Source: an uncultured Clostridia bacterium (GTDB lineage Bacteria; Bacillota; Clostridia; UBA1381). Taken from it: DNA of 64,000 nt. The notes beneath the pieces were generated by a model. That model was not told the origin of the DNA and searched no databases. It saw only the letters and a program-made list of their open reading frames with translations. A program made the translations under genes and the position numbers. Position 1 is the stretch's first letter, and the number at the start of each line of letters is the position of its first letter. This document shows positions 35,038 through 42,740 of the stretch, piece after piece. The stretch lies in NCBI GenBank assembly GCA_910585485.1, contig CAJUEZ010000007.1:1-64000 (forward strand). The letters are read 5' to 3'.

Positions 35038-35667
35038 TTACTCAGCATCTTCTGCTGTTTCTTCAGCTGCCGGAGTTTCCTCTGCAGCCTCTTCTGCTTT
35101 AGCTTCTTCAGCAGGAGCAGCCTCCTGTTCCGGTGCTTCTTCCGCATTCTTCTTTGCGATTAGATCAGCAATCTCAACACCGCCGTCTGATATAGCTGCA
35201 AGAGTTCTTGCAAGAGCAGATATAGGCGAGTTTAAGCTTCCCATCATCTTTGCAATCAATGTTTCCATGTTTGGTGTTGCCGCAAGAGTCTTGATTTCAT
35301 CAAGTGACATAATAGCGCCATCCATGAATCCCGATTTGATTTCAAGCTTTTCGTTATCCTTCGCAAAGTCTGAAAGAACCTTTGCCGGAGCAACAGCGTC
35401 TTCTGATGAAACCGCAATAGCTGTAGGACCATGAAGAGCCTCTTCAAGAGCCTCAAGACCAACTTCCTTAGCCGCTCTGAGAAGAAGTGTGTTCTTCATA
35501 ACGAAGTATTTTACATTCGCCTCTCTAAGCTTTGTTCTAAGAGCTGTATCTTCCTCAACTGTAAGTCCGCGATAATCAACAAGCACACCTGTCTGCGCTT
35601 CCTTCAAAACGTCGATAACTTCAGCAACCTGTGCTTTTTTTGCTTCTAAAACCTTTTCACTTGGCAT
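35038..35667 (-). CDS. rplJ: 50S ribosomal protein L10
   Basis: A 209-residue stalk-base protein (KVLEAKKAQVAEVIDVL..., VDYRGLTVEED, and an acidic Ala/Glu-rich C-terminal extension after about residue 165). The ATG at 35667 follows AGGAGGTGA; an earlier in-frame ATG is within the leader. Regulated by the L10 leader upstream. Confidence 0.98.
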   Translation of the reverse strand: MPSEKVLEAKKAQVAEVIDVLKEAQTGVLVDYRGLTVEEDTALRTKLREANVKYFVMKNTLLLRAAKEVGLEALEEALHGPTAIAVSSEDAVAPAKVLSDFAKDNEKLEIKSGFMDGAIMSLDEIKTLAATPNMETLIAKMMGSLNSPISALARTLAAISDGGVEIADLIAKKNAEEAPEQEAAPAEEAKAEEAAEETPAAEETAEDAE

Positions 35668-35700
35668 ATTCTTTTCACCTCCTGTAAATTTGGTCAATAT

Positions 35701-35819
35701 GCCTTCTAAAATTAAAAGAAGGCTCTTTGCCGTAGACGCAAAGAGCCATAGTAATCTTATATCACTATTATCACCCTCGGTTGGACTTACAGCCTTTCGG
35801 CATGCCTACTGTCTACGGA
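35701..35819 (-). ncRNA. Ribosomal protein L10 leader with attenuator
   Basis: The rplJ mRNA leader carries the L10-leader signature: CCGTAGACAGTAGGC at its start, a kink-turn-like middle (GTAAGTCCAACCGAGGG), and a terminator hairpin GGCTCTTTGC / GCAAAGAGCC (35721-35747) followed by TTCTTTT. The hairpin loop GTCTACG can pair instead with CCGTAGAC at the leader start, giving the antiterminator. L10(L12) binding would favour termination. Confidence 0.85.
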
Positions 35820-35835
35820 TTTATTCAACTGCGCT

Positions 35836-35864
35836 ATTATAACACAGATTGAATTTGGTGTCAA
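35836..35864 (-). promoter_or_regulatory. Promoter of rplJ-rplL
   Basis: Minus strand TTGACA, 17 bases, TATAAT, ending 18 bases before the L10 leader. Full consensus. Confidence 0.92.
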
Positions 35865-35905
35865 GTGTTTGTCCCAAATTTTTTAGGACTAACATATAAT
35901 TTTGA

Positions 35906-36007
35906 AAATTCTCAGATTTGTTCGTAGATTGCCGTTTAAACTGCGATGACGTACTTTTGTACTTCGAGCAGTGAAATCGGTGATATACGGGCAAACCATG
36001 TGAATTT
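35906..36007. repeat. Long palindromic repeat, copy 1
   Basis: First of two near-identical tandem units (108-base period; few differences, e.g. GATTG versus GATTA before CCGTTTAAA). Folds around GTAC TTTT GTAC, then ACTGC/GCAGT, ACCG/CGGT and AT-rich ends. Not coding in any frame. Confidence 0.9.
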
Positions 36008-36011
36008 CATA

Positions 36012-36117
36012 AAAAATTCTCAGATTTGTTCGTAGATTACCGTTTAAACTGCGATGACGTACTTTTGTACTTCGAGCAGTGAAATCGGTGATATACGGGC
36101 AAATATGTGAATTTTTT
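36012..36117. repeat. Long palindromic repeat, copy 2, abutting rplA stop
   Basis: Second unit. Its ends AAAAATTCTCAGATTTG and CAAATATGTGAATTTTT form an imperfect terminal inverted repeat, and the whole 106 bases are symmetric about 36064.5. The last bases overlap the rplA stop codon. MITE-like or REP-like; also able to end the rplA transcript. Confidence 0.9.
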
Positions 36118-36808
36118 AGCCAAGCTTTGACTGATTAACCTTTATACCCGGTCCCATTGTTGATGCTACAACAACGCTCTTTAAGTACTGACCTTTAGCA
36201 GCTGCCGGCTTAGCCTTGATAATTGCGCCCATAAGAGCCTCAAAGTTTTCCTGAAGCTTCTGCGCGCCGAATGAAGCCTTACCGATTGGGCAGTGGATAA
36301 TATTTGTCTTATCCAGTCTGTACTCAACCTTACCGGCTTTAATTTCATTTACAGCCTTTGTAACGTCCATTGTTACTGTGCCCGCCTTTGGTGACGGCAT
36401 AAGTCCCTTAGGACCAAGAACCTTACCAAGACGTCCAACAACACCCATCATGTCAGGAGTTGCAACAACAACGTCAAAGTCAAACCAGTTTTCACCCTGG
36501 ATTTTCTGAACAAGTTCAGCCTCGCCTACGTAATCAGCGCCCGCTGCCTGCGCTTCATCAGCCTTCGGTCCCTTTGCAAATACCAAAACCTTTGAAGTCT
36601 TACCTGTTCCGTGAGGAAGTACAATCGCGCCTCTTACCTGCTGGTCAGCATGTCTTGAGTCAACGCCCAATCTGATATGTGCTTCCACTGTTTCATCAAA
36701 CTTAGCCTTTGATGTCTTTACTGCAAGATCCATAGCTTCGTTTGTGTCGTAAAGCTTTGACTTTTCAACAAGCTTTACGCTATCCTGATATTTCTTTCCT
36801 CTAAACAT
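36116..36808 (-). CDS. rplA: 50S ribosomal protein L1
   Basis: A 230-residue rRNA-binding protein with VKTSKAKFDETVEAHIRLG, the domain II stretch VLPHGTGKTSKVLVFAKG, and the L1 signature around MPSPKAGTVTMDV. Follows rplK. No ordinary terminator follows it; the stop runs into the palindromic repeat. Confidence 0.98.
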   Translation of the reverse strand: MFRGKKYQDSVKLVEKSKLYDTNEAMDLAVKTSKAKFDETVEAHIRLGVDSRHADQQVRGAIVLPHGTGKTSKVLVFAKGPKADEAQAAGADYVGEAELVQKIQGENWFDFDVVVATPDMMGVVGRLGKVLGPKGLMPSPKAGTVTMDVTKAVNEIKAGKVEYRLDKTNIIHCPIGKASFGAQKLQENFEALMGAIIKAKPAAAKGQYLKSVVVASTMGPGIKVNQSKLG

Positions 36809-36823
36809 TTCGTATCCTCCTTC

Positions 36824-36854
36824 GTGGTCAAACGAGATTTCTTATCTCTCCCAC
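36824..36854 (-). promoter_or_regulatory. L1-binding-like mRNA motif before rplA
   Basis: Minus strand GTGGGA, hairpin GAGAT AAGA ATCTC-type, short spacer, CCAC. It sits immediately before the rplA RBS and matches the motif before rplK. Likely mimic of the L1 site of 23S rRNA; inference. Confidence 0.55.
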
Positions 36855-36886
36855 TTTTCTTAACAAATTAGTTACCGTATCGGTAA

Positions 36887-37312
36887 TTAGTCACCGATAA
36901 GAACACCCATACTTCTGCAAGTACCTGCAATCATGCTCATAGCAGCTTCCAGGCTTGCCGCGTTAAGGTCGGGCATCTTCTGCTCTGCAATAGCCTGAAG
37001 ATCAGCCTTTGAAATTGTAGCTACCTTTGTCTTGTTAGGAACACCGCTTCCGCTGTCGATCTTACAAGCTTTCTTGATAAGAACAGCCGCCGGCGGAGTC
37101 TTTGTTACGAACGAGAAAGAACGGTCAGCATATACTGTAATAACTACAGGAATAATAAGACCTGCGTCCTTTGCTGTTTTTTCGTTAAATTCCTTTGCAA
37201 ACTGCATAATGTTTACACCGTGCTGACCCAAAGCCGGACCAACAGGGGGAGCCGGAGTTGCTTTGCCGGCAGGAATTTGTAGTTTAATATAACCTGCAAC
37301 CTTTTGTGCCAT
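36887..37312 (-). CDS. rplK: 50S ribosomal protein L11
   Basis: A 141-residue protein, exact family length: KVAGYIKLQIPAGKATPAPPVGPALGQ at the start (Pro-rich, thiostrepton region) and the C-terminal GTCRSMGV rRNA-binding end. The ATG at 37312 follows AAGGAGGTGG; GTG three codons earlier overlaps the RBS. Confidence 0.98.
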   Translation of the reverse strand: MAQKVAGYIKLQIPAGKATPAPPVGPALGQHGVNIMQFAKEFNEKTAKDAGLIIPVVITVYADRSFSFVTKTPPAAVLIKKACKIDSGSGVPNKTKVATISKADLQAIAEQKMPDLNAASLEAAMSMIAGTCRSMGVLIGD

Positions 37313-37352
37313 AATGGCCACCTCCTTGAAATATCATAGCTTATAGCTATAT

Positions 37353-37383
37353 GTGGTAATTGCGGGTCTTTTGACCCTCCCAC
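37353..37383 (-). promoter_or_regulatory. L1-binding-like mRNA motif before rplK
   Basis: Minus strand GTGGGA, hairpin GGGTC AAAA GACCC, 7-base spacer, CCAC; 31 bases like the copy before rplA. An outer GGTAA/TTACC pairing extends it. Probably lets free L1 repress the L11-L1 messages. Confidence 0.55.
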
Positions 37384-37440
37384 TGTTACCAGAGGGATAT
37401 ATAATCAATATATAAAAACATATTAATTAACTTGTTTTGA

Positions 37441-37965
37441 CTATTCTATGTGTTCAACCTGCGTATAATCAATTTCAACAGGGGTTTCACGACCAAACAT
37501 CGAAACTGCAACATTAATCTTGCGCGTTTCATTATTAATGCTCGTAACTTTACCGGAAAAGCCTTCCATAGGACCTGATTTGATAGAAACGTTATCGCCT
37601 ACAGCAAAATCGATCTCCTTCATGCGTATTACTTCAACACCCATGCGCTCTACTTCCTCATCAGAAAGCGGAACAGGCTTTGAACCCGGTCCAACAAATC
37701 CTGTGACACCGCGCGTGTTTCTTACGATATACCAACTTTCATCCGTCATTACCATTTTGACAACGACATAACCCGGGAAAATCTTGCGTTTTACAACCTT
37801 TTTCTCGTCGCCCTTTTCCTCAATGACATCCTCAGTAGGTACTTTCACATCAAGAATTAAATCCTGCATGCCACGGTTTTCAACAGATTTTTCAATATTG
37901 GCTTTAACCTTATTTTCATAACCTGAATATGTGTGTGCCACATACCATTTTGCGTCTTCTGCCAT
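37441..37965 (-). CDS. nusG: Transcription termination/antitermination protein NusG
   Basis: A 174-residue protein with NGN domain (WYVAHTYSGYENKVKANIE, PGYVVVKM, RGVTGFVG) and C-terminal KOW domain (GDNVSIKSGPMEGFSGKV). Standard place between secE and rplK. Confidence 0.97.
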   Translation of the reverse strand: MAEDAKWYVAHTYSGYENKVKANIEKSVENRGMQDLILDVKVPTEDVIEEKGDEKKVVKRKIFPGYVVVKMVMTDESWYIVRNTRGVTGFVGPGSKPVPLSDEEVERMGVEVIRMKEIDFAVGDNVSIKSGPMEGFSGKVTSINNETRKINVAVSMFGRETPVEIDYTQVEHIE

Positions 37966-38008
37966 AACCGTTCTCCTTCCCTATCAATTATTCTGAAATA
38001 ATAAAATT

Positions 38009-38242
38009 TTAGTTTAATATGTTAGGTAATAATGAGAACAGTTTTCCGAACCCCATATCAAGCACCGACAAAATAATTGTAATTATAATGATAAATACTA
38101 TAATTATACCAGTGTTATGAATAAGCTGTTCCTTTGTGGGCCATGTGACCTTTTTTAGCTCAGCTTTGGTATCTCTGAAGAATCTCTTCACTCTTGTGCC
38201 GAAGCCGACTTTGTTTGTCTTTGATAAATTTGTATCAGCCAT
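38009..38242 (-). CDS. secE: Preprotein translocase subunit SecE
   Basis: A 77-residue single-span protein. RVKRFFRDTKAELKKVTWPTKEQL is the conserved amphipathic segment, followed by a membrane helix (about 47-67). Located rpmG-secE-nusG as usual. Confidence 0.96.
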   Translation of the reverse strand: MADTNLSKTNKVGFGTRVKRFFRDTKAELKKVTWPTKEQLIHNTGIIIVFIIIITIILSVLDMGFGKLFSLLPNILN

Positions 38243-38267
38243 TTTTACACATCCTTACTCAATCAAA

Positions 38268-38417
38268 TTATTTGGTTTCCTTGTGAAGAGTGTGCTTTCT
38301 GCAGAACTTACAATATTTGTTCATTTCAAGTCTGTCAGGATCATTCTTCTTATTTTTCATTGTGTTATAGTTTCTCTGCTTGCATTCTGAGCATGCCAAT
38401 GTAATTTTTACTCTCAT
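38268..38417 (-). CDS. rpmG: 50S ribosomal protein L33, zinc-binding form
   Basis: A 49-residue protein MRVKITLACSECKQRNY...CKFC with four zinc cysteines. ATG at 38417 follows GGAGGTG; upstream in-frame codons are leader. First gene of the translation cluster. Confidence 0.97.
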   Translation of the reverse strand: MRVKITLACSECKQRNYNTMKNKKNDPDRLEMNKYCKFCRKHTLHKETK

Positions 38418-38495
38418 CTTTAACACCTCCGCATTTTCATATACCGGCTCTTCTATTTCAAGCATAAAAAAAAGAGCCTTTATTTGAGCACAATT

Positions 38496-38524
38496 ATTAT
38501 AACATCAATAGCGCAATAAGTCAA
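38496..38524 (-). promoter_or_regulatory. Promoter of rpmG-secE-nusG-rplK-rplA
   Basis: Minus strand TTGACT, 17 bases, TATAAT, about 80 bases before rpmG. Confidence 0.85.
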
Positions 38525-38583
38525 GCATTTTTTGAAAATTTTTGACAAAATCTTATTTTTATTAAAACAATTGAGCAAATGAT

Positions 38584-38613
38584 TCAGCGCGCCGAAAAAA
38601 TCTTGGCGCGCTG
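38584..38613 (-). terminator. GC-rich hairpin after the addBA-linked gene
   Basis: TCAGCGCGCC / GGCGCGCTGA, a strong 10-bp stem 22 bases past the stop at 38636. No T run follows on the minus strand, so it may be a partial or Rho-assisted terminator. Confidence 0.55.
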
Positions 38614-38635
38614 ACATTATTATTCCGCATTAATC

Positions 38636-38995
38636 TTATATTCCGCCCCTGGGAGATGTTGTCTCACGCGGCAAAGGTGTGGGTGTCGAAGACGGTGCCG
38701 GTGATTCTGAAACAGCGTAAGGCGTGGGCGCTATTGTCGGACGCGCTTCAAGCCTTAAGTTTAAATCGTCTATGGTAGCTTGCATTTTCTCTATCTTATC
38801 ATTGAGTTCGCCTATTTCCAGTTTAAGGCGCGTATTTTCAGAAACAACCGAGGAGGTATTGTTCATACCGTCGCCGCCGGACACGATTCCCAAATAGAAA
38901 ATTACAGCTAACACAGCCGCCGCGCAAATAACCGCGATTACAATCTTCTTATTCTTTTTTCTTCTGTTAAAATTAAAATTGCCGTAATTTGCCAT
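38636..38995 (-). CDS. Small membrane-anchored coiled-coil protein with Pro-rich tail
   Basis: A 119-residue protein: short Asn/Lys-rich cytoplasmic start, one membrane helix (about 19-41), a coiled coil (about 55-85, SENTRLKLEIGELNDKIEKM) and a Pro/Ser/Thr tail. Resembles FtsB/DivIC-like or spore-envelope anchors in layout only; I do not recognise a family. Start at 38995 is set by TTGAGGTGA. It follows addA by 25 bases. Confidence 0.65.
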   Translation of the reverse strand: MANYGNFNFNRRKKNKKIVIAVICAAAVLAVIFYLGIVSGGDGMNNTSSVVSENTRLKLEIGELNDKIEKMQATIDDLNLRLEARPTIAPTPYAVSESPAPSSTPTPLPRETTSPRGGI

Positions 38996-39020
38996 TATAT
39001 TCACCTCAACATTTTTATTA

Positions 39021-42000
39021 TTACAATTTTACCACACTTTGCGCTGAAAATAAATACAAATATTTTTCTTTTACTGATTTTTTTAATATTTTTTCCACGG
39101 CTCTTTCATACAGTTCAAGCTGTTTTCTGTATTTTTCAGCAACGGCGCGCTGTTCCTCGGCAGAGGAACACCTGTCTGTTTTATAATCAACAAGCGTTAT
39201 ATTACCATTATTATCCTCAAAATATAAATCTATAATACCTTGAACAACAATTTTCTCATTCTCATATTCCTCAGGAAGAGACGCGTCATATTCACGCGCC
39301 GTTATCTCAATTTCAAACGGTTTTTCTCTATAAATTCTATCCGCGCTAAGAAGTTCTTTGCCCATACGGCTTCTGAAAAAACCGCATACATTTTTGCATA
39401 TGATCTCTATTATTTCATCATCCTCGGCAATATCTCTTTCTACCTGACCTGCGGCACATATACGAATGATTTCTTTTCTTACAAAATCCTCGTACTCCTC
39501 CTCATTGATAGTTTTCAAGCCGTCCGTATTTATGTAAGCCATAATCTGATGATGCGCCGTTCCGATTTGCGCTCCCGCTTTTTCCTTTCTCATAAAATCC
39601 GGTCTTTGGGTCATATATACCGGGTCGTCCTCATGAGTATGCTCAGCATCCTCCATCTCTTTTATTGCGGTTACGGAAGTTTTGGCGGGAATCGCTCCGC
39701 TCTCCGGATATTTATACCGGAATTCCAAAATTTTTGTTATCAGCTTACGCATTTCCTCAGTATTTTCAATTACTATCTCCTCTTTGTCGTTTTTTGATTC
39801 TCCGTCATACGCGATAGATGAAACGACCTTATCAAAACAATTCCAACACCCATTTTGGCTTTCAGCGGCGGGCATTATCCATTCATCATACGACTTCGCC
39901 TCTCGCGCCGCTCTTGCGAATGATGATGGATCCGAATACTCATTTTTCCATTTTGACAGTTTTTGCTCATACTCCTCCGTATCTTTATACACTCTCGATG
40001 ATGTCACAATAAGTTTTTCCTTAGCCCTTGTCATTGCCACATACAAAAGACGCATCTCCTCGGAAAGATATTCTTTGTCATTTTCTTCTTTTATATATTC
40101 GTTAAACATAAGTTTTTTACAATACATATTCTCATAATTATAATAGTCAACACCTATTCCGAGATCTTTATGAAGAAGTATTCTGTTCTCACCCATCGAG
40201 CGGCGGGAGAGCATTTTCTTAGATGTATTCATAAGAAATACCACGGGAAATTCCAGTCCCTTGCTTTTGTGAATAGTCATTATTCTGACAACATTGTGAC
40301 TCTCGTTTATAAGCTTTGCGCCGCTTATATCGTCATTTCTGTTCTCCATTCGCTCAATGTATCTTATAAAATTAAATATCCCCTTAAATCCTGATGCCTC
40401 ATATTTTTTTGCGCGCTCATAAAGCAGCTTCAAATTCGCCTGCGCTTCCTCGCCGCCCTCCAAGGCTCCCATTAAATCATACAAACCGGTTTCCTCATAC
40501 AGCGTCCATATAAGAGACGCTATTGACTTCATCTTCACATAGCTTCTCCAACGATTCAAATCTCCCACAAAACGTCTGCACTTACTCCTAAGACGTTTTT
40601 CCGCGTCACTGATTTCTCCGTCCGACGACTTATAGCTTTTTACCGCCTTATAAAATGATTTTCCTCGGTAGTCAAGCTTTATCATGGCAAGTTCATTCTC
40701 TGTGAAATCTCCGATCGGAGAACGCATAACAGCAATTAATGGAATATCCTGCATATGATTATTAATCAGAGAGATAAGAGCGAGCATAAGCTTTATTTCT
40801 CTACGCTCAAAATACTCCTCCTTCTGTACAAAAGCGGGAATATTATATCTTTCCAGTATAGCGTGCACATTCTCACCGCCGCCTTTTACGCTTCTCATCA
40901 AAATCACAATATCTCTGTATTCAATATCCCTTTTCTTTCCGTCTTTATCATAAAGCTGAAACCGTCCGTCAACCAACGAGCGGATTTTTTCCGCCGCGCA
41001 TGCCGCTTCAGCATGCTCCTTTGTAATTTCCTCATCGGTTTCCTCATCTTTTATAACCGCGATTCTATGAAATTCGGCATTATAATTTCCCGCCTGATTC
41101 GATGTGTCATTATCGTCGTTGTAACATTCTCTGTCATCGTCACGCTTTAACATTTCGTCGCCGACATATTCCACATCTCCCACTTTATCCGACATCACAG
41201 TGCCAAAAACAGCATTTATAGCGTGCAAAACTTCTTTTCTGCTTCTGAAATTCTGCGACAGCATTATTTTTTTACCTGTTCCGCTCTCACCGTAAAGACG
41301 GCTCTTATTCTTAAAAATCATCGGGTCTCCGCCTCGGAACCGGTAAATGCTTTGCTTTAAATCTCCCACCATGAATATGTTTTTATTCCCGCGTGAAATA
41401 GATGTGAACATAGCGTCCTGCAAACCGTTCGTATCCTGATACTCGTCTATAAGAATCTCCTTATATTTCTGAGCGTACTCGTCTCGTATATTCTCATTCT
41501 CCGCAAACAGCTTATATGTAAGGTGTTCTATATCCGAAAAAGACTTTTCATTTTTTTTATTTTTCTTTTCCTCAAAAGCAACGCTGAATTTTTGAACAAG
41601 CCATACTATATCATCCACATTTTGCTTAAGTTGAACAGAATGAACATAATTATTAAATTCATCATTGTTTTTTAACGGTAGTTTCATACACTCTTCTCTG
41701 AGATTATCCCTCATATAATCATAACGGTTATAAAACTTCAGCCATTCGTCATCGGGCGCGTCCTTTTTGGGAAGTTTTTTATGCACAGCCGAGCCAAGAT
41801 ACGTTTTCTTCTCTATGTATGTTTTAAAAAAGCTATACGCGCCATCGCAATCTTCCACAGTCTCCAAGCATTTTACAGCCTCCGCGCACTTGCAGACGTT
41901 ATCCCACAGTCTGCCCCAGTATTGCGACGCCTCTTTCATCTCCTCATACGCGATACAATTTTGGGTATTAATTCCATACCTTTCTTCTACAACGCTAAGC

Positions 42001-42740
42001 ATATCCGCAATCATTCCGTCCCAAAATTCCCGGTGAGCGTCAATGATACTGTCTCTGTGATTTTTTAACAATATATCCCGCACCCACACGCTTTGCGTCA
42101 TGTCCTCACTGTACATATCCGCCTTTTCATTAAGCCATTTTATGGGTTCTGGCATCGACTGAATAAAACTATATATTTTTAAAACAACGCTCTTAAGTCC
42201 CTCGTCGTCACGATTTGAAGCGTATATTCTCACAAGACGCAGAAAACGCGTTTTCTCTTCTTCGTCATCTGAGGCATAAAGACTCAAGAACATCTCTGTC
42301 AATGTGTCATCCATAACCATTGAGCCTTCGTTTTTGTCCATAATACTGAAATTAGGGTCTATGCCGAGAACATGGAAATTATTTTTCACCACATTAAGAC
42401 AAAAAGAATCTATTGTATTTATATCCGCTGATGCGGTTAATTGCATTTGCTCTCTTAGGTATCTGCTCTCGGACGTTTTCCCTGCCGAAACCGCCTCGCG
42501 GTACGCGCTGTTAATACGCGCTATAATTCGCTCCTTCATTTCGGCGGCAGCTGCCTCCGTGAATGTGACTACAAGCAGATTGTCAATAGAAACAGGATTC
42601 TCCTTTCCTGTTATCATTTCCGTAATCCGCTCTACCAGAACGGCTGTCTTACCGGAACCCGCCGCCGCGGATACAAGTATATTACCTTCGCCCGAAGGCT
42701 CATATATCGCCTTTGCCTGCGCCTCAGTCCATATCGGCAT
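39021..42740 (-). CDS. addA: ATP-dependent helicase/nuclease subunit A
   Basis: A 1239-residue UvrD-like helicase with C-terminal RecB-type nuclease. Visible: Q-motif WTEAQAKAI, Walker A SAAAGSGKTAVL (about 25-36), DEYQDTN Walker B, GDLKQSIYRFRGGDP, TIHKSKGLEFPVVF, LLYVAMTRAKEKL, and the nuclease motif LVDYKTDR near residue 1185. With AddB it processes double-strand ends for recombination and degrades foreign DNA. Its start lies inside the addB end (17-base overlap). Confidence 0.97.
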   Translation of the reverse strand: MPIWTEAQAKAIYEPSGEGNILVSAAAGSGKTAVLVERITEMITGKENPVSIDNLLVVTFTEAAAAEMKERIIARINSAYREAVSAGKTSESRYLREQMQLTASADINTIDSFCLNVVKNNFHVLGIDPNFSIMDKNEGSMVMDDTLTEMFLSLYASDDEEEKTRFLRLVRIYASNRDDEGLKSVVLKIYSFIQSMPEPIKWLNEKADMYSEDMTQSVWVRDILLKNHRDSIIDAHREFWDGMIADMLSVVEERYGINTQNCIAYEEMKEASQYWGRLWDNVCKCAEAVKCLETVEDCDGAYSFFKTYIEKKTYLGSAVHKKLPKKDAPDDEWLKFYNRYDYMRDNLREECMKLPLKNNDEFNNYVHSVQLKQNVDDIVWLVQKFSVAFEEKKNKKNEKSFSDIEHLTYKLFAENENIRDEYAQKYKEILIDEYQDTNGLQDAMFTSISRGNKNIFMVGDLKQSIYRFRGGDPMIFKNKSRLYGESGTGKKIMLSQNFRSRKEVLHAINAVFGTVMSDKVGDVEYVGDEMLKRDDDRECYNDDNDTSNQAGNYNAEFHRIAVIKDEETDEEITKEHAEAACAAEKIRSLVDGRFQLYDKDGKKRDIEYRDIVILMRSVKGGGENVHAILERYNIPAFVQKEEYFERREIKLMLALISLINNHMQDIPLIAVMRSPIGDFTENELAMIKLDYRGKSFYKAVKSYKSSDGEISDAEKRLRSKCRRFVGDLNRWRSYVKMKSIASLIWTLYEETGLYDLMGALEGGEEAQANLKLLYERAKKYEASGFKGIFNFIRYIERMENRNDDISGAKLINESHNVVRIMTIHKSKGLEFPVVFLMNTSKKMLSRRSMGENRILLHKDLGIGVDYYNYENMYCKKLMFNEYIKEENDKEYLSEEMRLLYVAMTRAKEKLIVTSSRVYKDTEEYEQKLSKWKNEYSDPSSFARAAREAKSYDEWIMPAAESQNGCWNCFDKVVSSIAYDGESKNDKEEIVIENTEEMRKLITKILEFRYKYPESGAIPAKTSVTAIKEMEDAEHTHEDDPVYMTQRPDFMRKEKAGAQIGTAHHQIMAYINTDGLKTINEEEYEDFVRKEIIRICAAGQVERDIAEDDEIIEIICKNVCGFFRSRMGKELLSADRIYREKPFEIEITAREYDASLPEEYENEKIVVQGIIDLYFEDNNGNITLVDYKTDRCSSAEEQRAVAEKYRKQLELYERAVEKILKKSVKEKYLYLFSAQSVVKL

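Noticed and set aside
35906..36117. Two-unit repeat considered as a CRISPR array
   Set aside because: Units are 106 bases, nearly identical throughout and palindromic, with no unique spacers and no cas genes.
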